Of a stretch of 48,354 nt of DNA, positions 24,558 to 33,745 are shown piece by piece; the stretch's first letter is position 1; each line of letters begins with the position of its first letter. The notes beneath the pieces are model-generated. The model was given only the letters and a program-made list of their open reading frames with translations. It searched no databases and was not told where the DNA came from. Position numbers and translations under genes: made by a program. The stretch is from an uncultured Spirochaetales bacterium (GTDB lineage: Bacteria > Spirochaetota > Spirochaetia > Sphaerochaetales > Sphaerochaetaceae), in the NCBI GenBank assembly GCA_944390045.1, contig CALXOO010000013.1, positions 1 through 48,354 of the forward strand, in the 5' to 3' direction.

Positions 24558-25892
24558 ATGAAGCACTTAATTAAAATTTTGACAACTGTCATGCTTCTGT
24601 CGTTAGTCATAGTCACTCCGCTTGCAGCCTCCGGCTCATCTGAGACAGGTACAGGCGAAGATGTCGTGACAATCCGCTTCTGGGGCGGCGTTCCGCCAGA
24701 AGCAGGTCCTCAGGCTTCTGTTGATCTGTTCAACGAGCAGTTTGCAGATCAGGGAATCAGGGTTGAGTACGAACGCTTTGTAAACGATGATACAGGCAAC
24801 CTCAAGCTGGAGACGAATCTGCTTTCAGGAGACGGAGTCGATGTCTACATGACTTACACTTCCGACGTGATGGCAAAAAGAGCTGAGGGAAACATGGCCC
24901 TTGATCTGACAGACCTGATCGCAAGAGACGGCTTTGACCTCACCCAGTACGGCGGAACTCTCATGGAAAGCTATTACATCAACGGCAGGCCATACTGCGT
25001 TCCGACAAAGCTTGATCAGTACGGCATCGTGCTCAACAAGGACATGTTCGATGCAGCAGGCATTCCAGTTCCCACCGAGTGGACTTTTGACGAGTTCAGG
25101 GAAATCGCAAAGCAGCTGACTCACGGAGAGGGCCAGGACAAAGTATACGGAATGTTCTGGAACTCACAGCAGGATCTGACCTATGTCCTCCAGTACCTGG
25201 TGGCGCAGACAAACGGAGGAGATCCGATGTACAAGTCAGAGACAGAGTCTGCCTTTGATGATCCAGTTGTCGTTGCTGCAGTTGAGCTGATCAACAACAT
25301 GATGAATGTTGACGGCTCTTCCCCCACACATGCTGACTCAGTCACGCAGAAACTCAGCCAGGAAGGCGTCTTCCTCGCGGGAAAGAGTGCGATGACGATC
25401 GGACCATGGATGGTCAGAAGCATCAAGGACACTGACAACTATCCGCATAATTTCGTAACTGCATTTGCCCCATACCCTGTATATGCAGAAGGCCAGAGAA
25501 ACTACACTCAGGGCGGTTATGGAGACATGCTCTGCATCAATCCGAAGAGCGAGCACATTGAAGAGGCCTGGACCTTCGTGAAGTGGTATGCCACAGAAGG
25601 AATGCTTCCTGTCGTGGAAGGCGGAAGAGTGCCTTGCTTCAACACCTACGATCCCCAGGAAGTCACAGATGCCTTCCTCAAGGGCGGAGAGGAGCTGCTT
25701 GACAGCGAGACAACCAAGAAGATCCTGATTGAGCCTGCTGACAATTACGCAGCGCCTTCAATCACAAACCACAGCGCCGAGGTCAAGCGCGTATTCACAG
25801 AGGAAATGGAGACCATCCTCCTCGGTGAGCAGACACCGGTAGAAGGAATGGCAAAGGCAAAGGAAAGAGCCGACGCCATACTCCAGCAGTAA
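24558..25892 (+). CDS. ABC transporter sugar-binding protein (family 1)
   Basis: A 444-residue extracytoplasmic solute-binding protein of the carbohydrate SBP_bac_1 family. The signal peptide (about 1-24) is followed by SGSSETG and no lipobox Cys is visible, so it appears to be secreted freely into the periplasm rather than lipidated. The core starts VTIRFWGGVPPEAGPQA; TKLDQYGIVLNKDMFDAAGI is the hinge-strand pattern of this family. The ATG follows GGAGG by 7 nt. A 92-nt gap after the regulator may hold its own promoter. A hairpin separates it from the permease genes. Confidence 0.92.
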   Translation: MKHLIKILTTVMLLSLVIVTPLAASGSSETGTGEDVVTIRFWGGVPPEAGPQASVDLFNEQFADQGIRVEYERFVNDDTGNLKLETNLLSGDGVDVYMTYTSDVMAKRAEGNMALDLTDLIARDGFDLTQYGGTLMESYYINGRPYCVPTKLDQYGIVLNKDMFDAAGIPVPTEWTFDEFREIAKQLTHGEGQDKVYGMFWNSQQDLTYVLQYLVAQTNGGDPMYKSETESAFDDPVVVAAVELINNMMNVDGSSPTHADSVTQKLSQEGVFLAGKSAMTIGPWMVRSIKDTDNYPHNFVTAFAPYPVYAEGQRNYTQGGYGDMLCINPKSEHIEEAWTFVKWYATEGMLPVVEGGRVPCFNTYDPQEVTDAFLKGGEELLDSETTKKILIEPADNYAAPSITNHSAEVKRVFTEEMETILLGEQTPVEGMAKAKERADAILQQ

Positions 25893-25898
25893 AAACAC

Positions 25899-25919
25899 AG
25901 GGCCGGGTTTCCCGGCCCT
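25899..25919 (+). other. Intercistronic hairpin between binding protein and permease
   Basis: AGGGCCGGG (25899-25907) and CCCGGCCCT (25911-25919) form a perfect 9-bp stem with a TTT loop. There is no following T-run. Such hairpins after binding-protein genes usually protect the upstream mRNA and reduce permease expression, which matches the greater need for binding protein. Confidence 0.7.
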
Positions 25920-25937
25920 CCCTTTCCCGGAGGACAT

Positions 25938-26837
25938 ATGAGACTCTCTCCCCATAAGGCACGGCTGCTGAAAAGCAACCTGACAGGCTATGCCTTCATA
26001 CTTCCCAATATTATAGGAGTGCTGCTTTTCACGCTCCTTCCCATGCTCTACTCCCTGGTCATCAGCTTCACTGACTGGGATTACACCAGAGGCTTCGGAA
26101 ACTACAATTTCATCGGGCTTCAGAACTTCATAGACATGTGGAGCGATGAATGGTTCACCGACTCTCTTGTCAACACAATATTCTTCTCTGTTGTCGTCGT
26201 TCCGGCAACAATAATTCTGGCCCTGGTCATTGCTGTTCTGATTGACAGATACTGCTTTGCAAAGCTGCCGATAAGACTTGCAATGTTCATGCCCTATATT
26301 TCCAATGTTGTCGCAGTAGCGATTGTCTGGGTCATGATGTACTCACCCTGGGGACCATTCACCCAGCTTGTCCAGTCACTCGGCTGGGAGAACCCGCCCC
26401 AGTGGCTTGGAGACCCCACATGGGCCCTGCCAGCCATCATGCTGATGACAGTATGGTCAAATGTCGGTTATGCGATAATGATTTACACCTCAGCCATTCA
26501 GGGCCTGCCGAAAGATGCATACGAGGCTGCTGAAATAGACGGGGCAAACGCCTTCCAGCAGTTCAGATACCTGACAATAAACTTTCTTTCACCGACGACC
26601 TTTTTTCTGGTGATCACGACATTCATCACGAGCTTCCAGGTCTTCGCTCCAATCCAGATCATGACAAGAGGCGGCCCCGGATCAAGCTCGAACGTACTTG
26701 TCTACTACATCTACACCTCGGCATTCAGCTTCTACAAGATGGGATACGCGTCAGCGATGAGCTGGATCCTGTTCATCATACTCTTCGCCATAACCATGGT
26801 TCAGTGGCATGGACAGAAGAAATGGGTCTCATACTAG
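25938..26837 (+). CDS. ABC sugar transporter permease 1 (MalF/UgpA type)
   Basis: A 299-residue inner-membrane protein with six hydrophobic helices, the first at about 18-40. The EAA loop, EAAEIDGANAFQQF, touches the transporter's ATPase. Its partner ATPase is not encoded here, so a shared MsmX/UgpC-type ATPase from elsewhere must serve, as is usual for CUT1 transporters. GGAGG precedes the ATG by 6 nt. It is followed by the second permease after 11 nt. Confidence 0.93.
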   Translation: MRLSPHKARLLKSNLTGYAFILPNIIGVLLFTLLPMLYSLVISFTDWDYTRGFGNYNFIGLQNFIDMWSDEWFTDSLVNTIFFSVVVVPATIILALVIAVLIDRYCFAKLPIRLAMFMPYISNVVAVAIVWVMMYSPWGPFTQLVQSLGWENPPQWLGDPTWALPAIMLMTVWSNVGYAIMIYTSAIQGLPKDAYEAAEIDGANAFQQFRYLTINFLSPTTFFLVITTFITSFQVFAPIQIMTRGGPGSSSNVLVYYIYTSAFSFYKMGYASAMSWILFIILFAITMVQWHGQKKWVSY

Positions 26838-26848
26838 GAGGTTGCAGG

Positions 26849-27706
26849 ATGATACTGACAAACAGAGCCAGAAAAAACTTTTTCAGAGTACTGTTCACAA
26901 TCATAATTGGAGCCTTCGCACTGACAATGATAACGCCCTTTCTGTGGATGCTGTCGGCCTCAATGAAGAGGGCGCTTGACGTCATGGCCCTTCCGATTGA
27001 CTGGATACCGGACTACTTTTATCCGGACAACTACATGAAGGTCTGGAACATCGGGGACAGGGCGGTAAGGGATTACCATTTCGGCCTCGCCTACTTCAAT
27101 TCGCTCAAAGTCGCCTTCGTCAACCTTGCCGGAAGCGTACTGACGAGCACACTTGCCGGCTACGCATTCGCAAAGCTGAAGTTCAAAGGCAGGGACCTGC
27201 TCTTCCTTCTCTATCTGGGCACAATGATGATACCGAGCCAGGTGACGCTCATTCCCAAATTTGCAATCTTCAACGCACTTGGCATCAAAGGCCATCTGAC
27301 GCTCATCCTGCCCGGACTTGTCACGATCACAGGAACCTTCCTGATGAGACAGTATTTCATGCAGATTCCGGATGAGCTCAGAGAGTCCGGCGTCGTGGAC
27401 GGAGCAAGCGAGTTCAAAATATGGGCCCACATAATGGTGCCTGTGGCGAAACCCAGTATGGCCTCTCTTGCAATGATTGTCTTCCTCTGGAACTGGAATG
27501 CATACCTTGAGCCGCTTGTATTCCTGTCAAACTGGAGACAGTACACCATCCCGCTGGCGCTGACAAACTTCATTGAAGAGAGCGTGACGGAATACAACCT
27601 GGTAATGGCTGCGGCCTCAAGCGCGCTGATTCCCGCATTCATAGTTTTCCTGCTGGGGCAGAAATTCTTCATCAAGGGGCTTGTCGCAGGCGCAGTCAAG
27701 GGCTGA
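26849..27706 (+). CDS. ABC sugar transporter permease 2 (MalG/UgpE type)
   Basis: A 285-residue inner-membrane protein with six helices. ESGVVDGASEFKIWAHIMVP is the EAA loop with the A/S-V/E-D-G-A core. The N-terminal helix is followed by SMKRALDV, typical of this family. The start is placed at 26849 after AGGAGG; the frame opens earlier but overlaps the first permease. It forms the channel together with permease 1. Confidence 0.93.
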   Translation: MILTNRARKNFFRVLFTIIIGAFALTMITPFLWMLSASMKRALDVMALPIDWIPDYFYPDNYMKVWNIGDRAVRDYHFGLAYFNSLKVAFVNLAGSVLTSTLAGYAFAKLKFKGRDLLFLLYLGTMMIPSQVTLIPKFAIFNALGIKGHLTLILPGLVTITGTFLMRQYFMQIPDELRESGVVDGASEFKIWAHIMVPVAKPSMASLAMIVFLWNWNAYLEPLVFLSNWRQYTIPLALTNFIEESVTEYNLVMAAASSALIPAFIVFLLGQKFFIKGLVAGAVKG

Positions 27707-27720
27707 GGGAGGAAAAGGAA

Positions 27721-29067
27721 ATGGATTTTATCAGAGAGAAAGCGAGAGCGGTCCCGGTGATCGCGGATACAGATGTCCTGGTGCTCGGCTCCGGGCCTGC
27801 CGGAGTATCGGCAGCCATACAGGCAGCAAGAGAGGGAATGAAAACCCTCCTCATTGAACAGACAGGTGATATCGGAGGAATATCGACAGCAGGACTGATG
27901 AGCCACTGGACCGGCAATACACGGGGAGGAATCTATGAGGAGATCCTTGACCGGTCTGCAGAGTCAGCCGAATGCGATGACACTTTCAACGGAGGCATGC
28001 GCCAGGTGATCAATCCGGAGCGGCTCAAGACAGTCTATCTGGAAATGCTGGCAGAAGCCGGAGTCGGGATCAGGCTCTACACCTTTGCCTGCGATGTCAT
28101 CATGGAAGACAGCACACTCAGAGGCGTCATTATTGAGAGCAAGTCAGGCCGCGAGGCAATACTTGCAAAAATCATCATTGATGCCACGGGAGACGGAGAC
28201 ATAGCAGCAAAGGCCGGCGTGCCGTACATACTGGGAAGGGAATCAGACGGAAAGATGCAGCCGGCCACGCTGATGTTCAAGGTGGCAGGCGTCGACACAA
28301 GCCGGGCGGTCTTCCCCGGAGCCTTCGAGGATCATATACAGATTCCGCTGAAGGACAGCAGACTCATTGAGGAGGGAAACGCTGAAAGGACTGCTGACAT
28401 CCAGCAGCTGGGAAAGGAGAACCTGCCCTCTCCTTCCGGCCACGTGCTCCTGTACAGGACAACACTGCCTGATGTGGTGACATGCAACATGACAAACTGC
28501 ATCGACATCAACGGAACAAAGGCAGAAGACCTTACGAAAGCCTATGTCACCTGCCGCTTCCAGATGGACAAGATCGTCAGCTTTCTCAGAGCTTTCGTCC
28601 CCGGCTTTGAGAACTGCTACGTAATCAGCTCGGCATCCCTTATCGGAATAAGGGAGACAAGGCACTTCAAGGGAGAGGAGACGCTCACGGAACAGGATAT
28701 CCTTGAGGCAAAAGTCTTTCCTGACTGGGTGGTCACGAAGGCAAGCTTCAACTTTGATGTCCACAACATGAGCGGAAACGGACTGGATGAGACCGGAGTG
28801 CAGAAAGGCTTCACCCAGAAAAAGGGCTATACGATTCCATACGGCTGCTTTGTACCCCAGAAAGTAGACAACCTCTTCCTGGCAGGAAGGAATATCTCGG
28901 GCACGCACATGGCTCATTCAAACTACCGTGTAATGCCCATCTGCGCAAATATGGGACAGAGCGTCGGAATAGCCGCCGCGCTGTGCGTGAAAAACGGCGT
29001 ACGTCCGCGTGATCTTGACTACCATCTCGTACAGGAAAGGCTCATACAGCTGGGAGTTGAACCATGA
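27721..29067 (+). CDS. FAD-dependent oxidoreductase A (FAD_oxidored family)
   Basis: A 448-residue flavoprotein. VLVLGSGPAGVSAAIQAARE is the dinucleotide-binding motif and GDIGGISTAGLM the following FAD loop. IIIDATGDGDIAAKAGVPY is the family's second FAD contact, and LFLAGRNISGTHMAHSNYRV the C-terminal FAD segment. No signal peptide is present, so the reaction is cytoplasmic. The family (PF12831-like) includes enzymes oxidising or isomerising sugars and other hydroxylated substrates, mostly uncharacterised. Its position right after the permeases, 14 nt away, suggests it acts on the imported compound. It overlaps the next gene as ATGA. Confidence 0.85.
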   Translation: MDFIREKARAVPVIADTDVLVLGSGPAGVSAAIQAAREGMKTLLIEQTGDIGGISTAGLMSHWTGNTRGGIYEEILDRSAESAECDDTFNGGMRQVINPERLKTVYLEMLAEAGVGIRLYTFACDVIMEDSTLRGVIIESKSGREAILAKIIIDATGDGDIAAKAGVPYILGRESDGKMQPATLMFKVAGVDTSRAVFPGAFEDHIQIPLKDSRLIEEGNAERTADIQQLGKENLPSPSGHVLLYRTTLPDVVTCNMTNCIDINGTKAEDLTKAYVTCRFQMDKIVSFLRAFVPGFENCYVISSASLIGIRETRHFKGEETLTEQDILEAKVFPDWVVTKASFNFDVHNMSGNGLDETGVQKGFTQKKGYTIPYGCFVPQKVDNLFLAGRNISGTHMAHSNYRVMPICANMGQSVGIAAALCVKNGVRPRDLDYHLVQERLIQLGVEP

Positions 29068-30812
29068 TTGAATGTCAGCTTTGTGTTGTAGGAGGCGGAC
29101 TGTCCGGACTTATCGCGGCGATAGCCGCCTCAAGGTGCGAAATAGATACAGTCCTCATTCAGGACAGACCTGTGCTCGGCGGGAACGCGAGCAGCGAGTT
29201 CAGGATGCATATCTGCGGTGCGGACAATCACATGAAGCGCCCTGATGCGAGGGAGACAGGGATTCTGGAGGAAATACTGCTGGAAAACAAGCGCCGCAAT
29301 CCTGACTTCAGCTGGCCGATTTTCGATCTCATACTCTATGAGAAAGCCTCAGCAGAAAAGCATCTGAAACTCTTTCTCAACACTTACATGCACTCCGTAG
29401 AGATGAAGGACGGACGCATTTCCAGCGTCAGCTGCTTTCAGATGACAACCGAGAAGCACTTTTCTGTTACTGCCGCATTCTTCATTGATGCGACAGGAGA
29501 CGGCAGCCTGTCAGCAAAGTCAGGTGCTGTCTTCAGGCTGGGACGGGAAGCCGCGGACGAGTTCGGAGAATCTCTTGCTCCGCAGAAAGCCGACAGTGTG
29601 ACAATGGGCAGCTCGCTGATGTTCAAAGCCAGGAAACTGGATCATCCGGTAAAGTTCATCAGGCCTGAGAATGCACACATCTTCACTGAAGATGATCTCA
29701 GGATGAGGGACCACAGCGATGTGAGCAGCGGTTACTGGTGGATTGAGCTGGGCGGTGACGGAAAGGCTGTCATCGACGACGCGGAAGAGATTCATGACGA
29801 GCTGCTGAAAACTGTTTACGGAGTCTGGGACCATATCAAGAACAATCCGTCGCACAATGCTGACAATTATGATCTTGAATGGGTCAGTCCGATCGCAGGA
29901 AAGAGAGAAAGCCGCAGAGTTGAAGGTGATTATATCCTCAGACAGGCTGACATAGATGAAGCAAGGATCTTTCCGGATGCGGTTGCCTACGGAGGCTGGC
30001 CCATGGACATCCACACAGCAGGAGGCTTTGCCAGTACGGGCGACGTCCCGACGGTATGGAACCATGTGGGCGATGTATACACCCTTCCCTACCGCTGCTT
30101 CTACTCAAAAAACATTCCAAACCTCTTCCTGGCTGGAAGGATAATCAGCACGAGCCATGTGGCCTTCTCCTCTACCAGAGTGATGGGCACCTGTGCCGTC
30201 GGAGCCGAGGCAGTGGGAAATGCGGCAGCCATCGCGGTGAAGTACGGTCTCAGGGAAGCACGGGATGTGTCCGCATATATCACAAAACTGCAGCAGAAAC
30301 TGCTCAGGGATGATGTCTTCATTCCGGGCTTCAGAGATGAAGATGACCGCAACCTGGCAAGAACAGCAGTGGTAGAGGCGACAGATGAAAGACAGGACGG
30401 GGCTGCAGCCAATGTGATCAACGGAATCGCACGCAGCTGGAAAGGCCAGTCAAACGCATGGGTCTGCGACATCTCAGCCAGGCCGGTCCTGACCCTGCGC
30501 CTCCGACAGGCCGCCGCCGTCAGCGAAGTGCTGATAACCTTCGACTCCAATCTGTCCAGGGAGATCACGCCGTCAATCATCAGTGAAGTCATTGCAAGAC
30601 AGGAGGCACAAAGCCCTTCGACTCTGGTTGATGAGTTCTCCATCAGCCTGTACCACGGCGGAAAGCTTGAGGAGAAGAGAGACTGCCGCACGATGGGACA
30701 GCGTCATATAAGGCTGGATTTCAGCAACATAGAAGCCGACAGGTTAGAGCTTCAGCTGCACTCATCATTCGGACAGGACACTGTCAAAGTATTTGAAGTC
30801 CGTGTCTATTGA
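29064..30812 (+). CDS. FAD-dependent oxidoreductase B with C-terminal extension
   Basis: A 582-residue flavoprotein related to, but only distantly similar to, its neighbour. CVVGGGLSGLIAAIAASRCE binds FAD, FIDATGDGSLSAKSGAVFR and LFLAGRIISTSHVAFSSTRV are the other FAD segments. From about residue 450 an extra domain of about 130 residues (VCDISARPVLTLRL to the end) has the beta-strand pattern of F5/8-type or carbohydrate-binding-like modules. It is not part of the catalytic fold and is unusual in a cytoplasmic enzyme. It is coupled to oxidoreductase A by ATGA, so the pair probably act in sequence or as a complex. Confidence 0.82.
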   Translation: MIECQLCVVGGGLSGLIAAIAASRCEIDTVLIQDRPVLGGNASSEFRMHICGADNHMKRPDARETGILEEILLENKRRNPDFSWPIFDLILYEKASAEKHLKLFLNTYMHSVEMKDGRISSVSCFQMTTEKHFSVTAAFFIDATGDGSLSAKSGAVFRLGREAADEFGESLAPQKADSVTMGSSLMFKARKLDHPVKFIRPENAHIFTEDDLRMRDHSDVSSGYWWIELGGDGKAVIDDAEEIHDELLKTVYGVWDHIKNNPSHNADNYDLEWVSPIAGKRESRRVEGDYILRQADIDEARIFPDAVAYGGWPMDIHTAGGFASTGDVPTVWNHVGDVYTLPYRCFYSKNIPNLFLAGRIISTSHVAFSSTRVMGTCAVGAEAVGNAAAIAVKYGLREARDVSAYITKLQQKLLRDDVFIPGFRDEDDRNLARTAVVEATDERQDGAAANVINGIARSWKGQSNAWVCDISARPVLTLRLRQAAAVSEVLITFDSNLSREITPSIISEVIARQEAQSPSTLVDEFSISLYHGGKLEEKRDCRTMGQRHIRLDFSNIEADRLELQLHSSFGQDTVKVFEVRVY

Positions 30813-30816
30813 CAAC

Positions 30817-30849
30817 AAAGCATGCCGGGCTGTTCCCCTGCATGCTTTT
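30817..30849 (+). terminator. Terminator of the kinase-transporter-oxidoreductase locus
   Basis: AAAGCATGC (30817-30825) pairs with GCATGCTTT (30840-30848), with an inner GGG/CCC pairing, and is followed by a short T-run. It lies just after the stop of oxidoreductase B. Confidence 0.75.
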
Positions 30850-30910
30850 CCTGTCGTGATTGCAATGAGTAAACCGCACAGGCAGAGACAGTTCCCGGCT
30901 CACCACTCAC

Positions 30911-30972
30911 GGCAGACAGGAGCGTGTCTGCCGAATCCGGGACAAAGGCCTGCACAGGCATGCATGCAGGCC
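30911..30972 (-). terminator. Probable glgA terminator region (two hairpins)
   Basis: Reading on the minus strand after glgA, GGCCTGCA and TGCAGGCC (30947-30954 with 30965-30972) form an 8-bp stem followed by TTTGT. A second perfect 8-bp stem, GGCAGACA with TGTCTGCC (30911-30918 with 30925-30932), follows it. Either could terminate glgA transcription. Confidence 0.5.
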
Positions 30973-30983
30973 CCGTCTCATAC

Positions 30984-32441
30984 TTACATTCTGGAATAGA
31001 GGTCCATATAGATCTTCGAGGAGTTGTTCCAGGACCAGTCTTCCTTCATTCCGCGTTCCACCATCTGGTTCCAGTGGTCGCGCTCGCTGTTGTAGACAAA
31101 CAGCGCATGCTGGATTCTGCCAAGCAGCTCATCCGGGCTGTATCCGGCAAATGAGAATCCGGTACCGGTGTTGTTCATCGGGTTGTACGGTTTGACCGTA
31201 TCCTTGAGTCCTCCGGTCTCATGGACTATCGGGATGGCTCCATAGCGCAGGCTGATGAGCTGAGTCAGACCGCATGGCTCAAATGCGCTTGGAACCAGGA
31301 AGGCATCCGCCGCAGCGTAAATCTTCCTTGAAAGCGCATCTGAATAGCAGATGTTGGCACTGACCTTTCCAGGATACTTCCAGGCATAATAGCGGAACAT
31401 GTTCTCATAGTTCGCCGCTCCGGTTCCCAGCACGACCAGCTGGACATTCAGGCCGCACAGCCTGTCCATGATCCCGTCCACGAGGTCCAGACCCTTCTGA
31501 TCCGTGAGACGGCTTACCAGGCCGAGCATGAGGACTGACTCATCCTGCGGAAGGTTCAGCTCCTTCTGCAGCGCCTTCTTGTTGAGCTTTTTCTTTGACT
31601 TGAAGTTCTTCACAGAATAGTTCGTGTCTATCCTGCTGTCAGTTGCGGGATCCCACTCCTTATAATCCAGGCCGTTGATGATTCCCCACAGCCTCTCATG
31701 CCTCCACTTCAGGATATCATCAAGCCCGTCTCCGAAGGCCGGTGTCTGGATTTCCCAGGAATATGTATTCGACACAGTAGTTATATAGTCACTGTAGACC
31801 AGACCGCCGCGCAACATGGAGCAGTTCCACTCCTGCCAGGGAATTGAGGTGTCCTGGTAGGGACTGACCAGCTTGCCGGGCTGGAAGCACTCATCCGGCA
31901 GACCGCTGACCCAGCGGATGTGGCCCACATTCCAGGTACCCTGGAAGCGCAGGTTGTGGATGGTCATGATCGTCCTGATGCCGCGGAAGAAGGGATCGCC
32001 CTGGAAGACTGTGTTCAGATACACGGGAACCAGAGAGGCCTGCCAGTCATGACAGTGTATGATGTCAGGTCTGAAGCCGATCAGCGGAAGCGATGACAGA
32101 CAGGCCTTTGAGAAATATGCGAAGCGCTCAAGGTCCTGGAACATGTCATAGTACGGCACCATGCCGGAGAAATACTGTTCATTGTCAATGAAATAATATG
32201 TGATTCCATCCAGCTCAAGCTCGTGTACTCCGACATAGATCCTGTTGTCCATCTGGAAATAGGTCAGCACCCGGGCCTTCTCCCTGTACTCAGGCTTGAT
32301 CAGCCTGTAGTTGGGAATCATGACGCGGATATCATAGTCCTTCTTGTCAAAGGCCTTTGGCAGACTTCCGACAACATCGGCAAGACCCCCTGTCTTCACG
32401 AATGGCACGCACTCGGAAGCGACAAACAATATCTTTTTCAT
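30984..32441 (-). CDS. glgA: Glycogen (starch) synthase, ADP-glucose type
   Basis: A 485-residue GT5-family enzyme that extends alpha-1,4-glucan chains from ADP-glucose. The N-terminal KTGGLADV (from residue 16) binds ADP-glucose, DIIHCHDWQASLVP lies in the first Rossmann domain, and the C-terminal domain has GLVSRLTDQKG and the sugar-binding PSAFEPCGLTQLISLRYGA. Length is usual. GGAAGGTGAG precedes the ATG. No glgC or glgB lies nearby, so the gene stands alone. Its presence indicates glycogen storage. Confidence 0.96.
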   Translation of the reverse strand: MKKILFVASECVPFVKTGGLADVVGSLPKAFDKKDYDIRVMIPNYRLIKPEYREKARVLTYFQMDNRIYVGVHELELDGITYYFIDNEQYFSGMVPYYDMFQDLERFAYFSKACLSSLPLIGFRPDIIHCHDWQASLVPVYLNTVFQGDPFFRGIRTIMTIHNLRFQGTWNVGHIRWVSGLPDECFQPGKLVSPYQDTSIPWQEWNCSMLRGGLVYSDYITTVSNTYSWEIQTPAFGDGLDDILKWRHERLWGIINGLDYKEWDPATDSRIDTNYSVKNFKSKKKLNKKALQKELNLPQDESVLMLGLVSRLTDQKGLDLVDGIMDRLCGLNVQLVVLGTGAANYENMFRYYAWKYPGKVSANICYSDALSRKIYAAADAFLVPSAFEPCGLTQLISLRYGAIPIVHETGGLKDTVKPYNPMNNTGTGFSFAGYSPDELLGRIQHALFVYNSERDHWNQMVERGMKEDWSWNNSSKIYMDLYSRM

Positions 32442-32477
32442 AAGAAACTCACCTTCCTTCTGCTTTTGTCATGTGTC

Positions 32478-32483
32478 ATTATA
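32478..32483 (-). promoter_or_regulatory. -10 element of glgA
   Basis: A perfect TATAAT on the minus strand lies 36 nt before the glgA ATG, giving a normal leader with Shine-Dalgarno. The -35 region is weak. Confidence 0.4.
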
Positions 32484-32629
32484 AGGCCGAAGGGACCTGT
32501 TTGGAAACAAATTAATCCGGCTTCCCGTCATACGGCGGCTTTTCTCGTCCAGAGGTGCGAACAGTGTCAATGATACATGAAAAGTCATGCGAAGGAGACA
32601 AGAAAGGCACAAATCATGATGGTGACATC

Positions 32630-32660
32630 TTGCCAGCACGCTGTCAGAGTGCATTATAAT
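32630..32660 (+). promoter_or_regulatory. Promoter giving a leaderless transcript (esterase operon)
   Basis: A perfect TATAAT (32655-32660) ends 8 nt before the ATG at 32669. TTGCCA (32630-32635) is a possible -35 at a long 19-bp spacing. No Shine-Dalgarno is present. Confidence 0.5.
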
Positions 32661-32668
32661 CATTCAAT

Positions 32669-33745
32669 ATGAATGAAAAATATCCTTTATCTAGAAAGAT
32701 GAAGAAGATTATAGATGTCTCAGGACTGTTCATCGAGAGGGATGTGGACAAGCTCACGACCGAGACAATTGAGGCAAGGAACACGAAATCGGTTCCCTCC
32801 TCGCGCAGTGTGCGCAGACAGCTGAACAGAAGTGCGAAGAAGATTTCAAAGACAACCTATGTCATCCCGGTCGACGAGGGAATGATAACGGCCTATTTCT
32901 TCAACTCGCTTGAGGATCTCACGCTGACCAGTCTGAAACCCCTGATCATCTACTTCCACGGAGGGGGCTGGGTCTTCGGCAACATGGACCTGTACGGAAT
33001 CTACTGCAGTCATCTGGCCTCGATAACAGGCGCCTGTGTCCTGCTGCTGGACTACAGGCTGGCACCACGGTACAAGTTCCCGACAGCCGTGGAGGACTGC
33101 TATGACGGGTACCTTTGGGCAATGCAGGGAATCAAGTACTGGAAAGTCGACCCGGACAGGGTCTTCCTGGCAGGAGACAGCGCGGGAGGGACTCTTGCCT
33201 GCGGTGTCTCGATGCTGGCAAGGGATAGGAAGCAGGACATGCCCTCGGGTCAGATACTGCTGTACCCATGCACGGACGGCAGGCTGAGGACAGAGTCTTT
33301 CAGCCAGTATTCAGACAGCCCGACACTGTCCGAGAAACAGATGCAGTTCTATATCAACAGCTATCAGAGAGAGCCGAAGGACATCCTGTCTCCGCTTTTC
33401 TCTCCGCTGCTGGCAAGCGATCTCTCACGGCTGCCTGACACACTCGTGATCGGGGCCCAGTTCGATCCGCTGAAGGATGACGGCAGGTTATATGCAGCGG
33501 CACTGAACACCTCAGGCTCAAAGGCCAGCTATATTGAGATTCCCGGTACGGTTCACGGATTCGCGATGTACCCGCATGCCGTTGGCACCCCGCAGACAGA
33601 CTGCATGATCAGGCAGTTCACAAGCGGCCGCCCGGTCGAGAAAGTCCAGCCGCTTACGGAAGCGGAGCTCAGGAGGGAGGGCCGCCAGAAGATGCAGAAT
33701 GCGGCACATCAGTTCCATGAAAAAGACAGTTCTCCTGCTGATTAG
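32669..33745 (+). CDS. Alpha/beta hydrolase, hormone-sensitive-lipase family esterase
   Basis: A 358-residue esterase. IIYFHGGGWVFGN is the oxyanion-hole HGGGW, FLAGDSAGGTLA holds the nucleophilic Ser, IGAQFDPLKDDG supplies the Asp, and GTVHGFAMYPHA the catalytic His. All parts of the triad are present. There is no signal peptide, so it is cytoplasmic. The first 70 residues are a basic extension before the catalytic fold, beyond the common family length. Its end overlaps the next gene by 29 nt, tying it to a lipoprotein and a beta-barrel protein. Natural substrate unknown, probably a small ester. Confidence 0.9.
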   Translation: MNEKYPLSRKMKKIIDVSGLFIERDVDKLTTETIEARNTKSVPSSRSVRRQLNRSAKKISKTTYVIPVDEGMITAYFFNSLEDLTLTSLKPLIIYFHGGGWVFGNMDLYGIYCSHLASITGACVLLLDYRLAPRYKFPTAVEDCYDGYLWAMQGIKYWKVDPDRVFLAGDSAGGTLACGVSMLARDRKQDMPSGQILLYPCTDGRLRTESFSQYSDSPTLSEKQMQFYINSYQREPKDILSPLFSPLLASDLSRLPDTLVIGAQFDPLKDDGRLYAAALNTSGSKASYIEIPGTVHGFAMYPHAVGTPQTDCMIRQFTSGRPVEKVQPLTEAELRREGRQKMQNAAHQFHEKDSSPAD

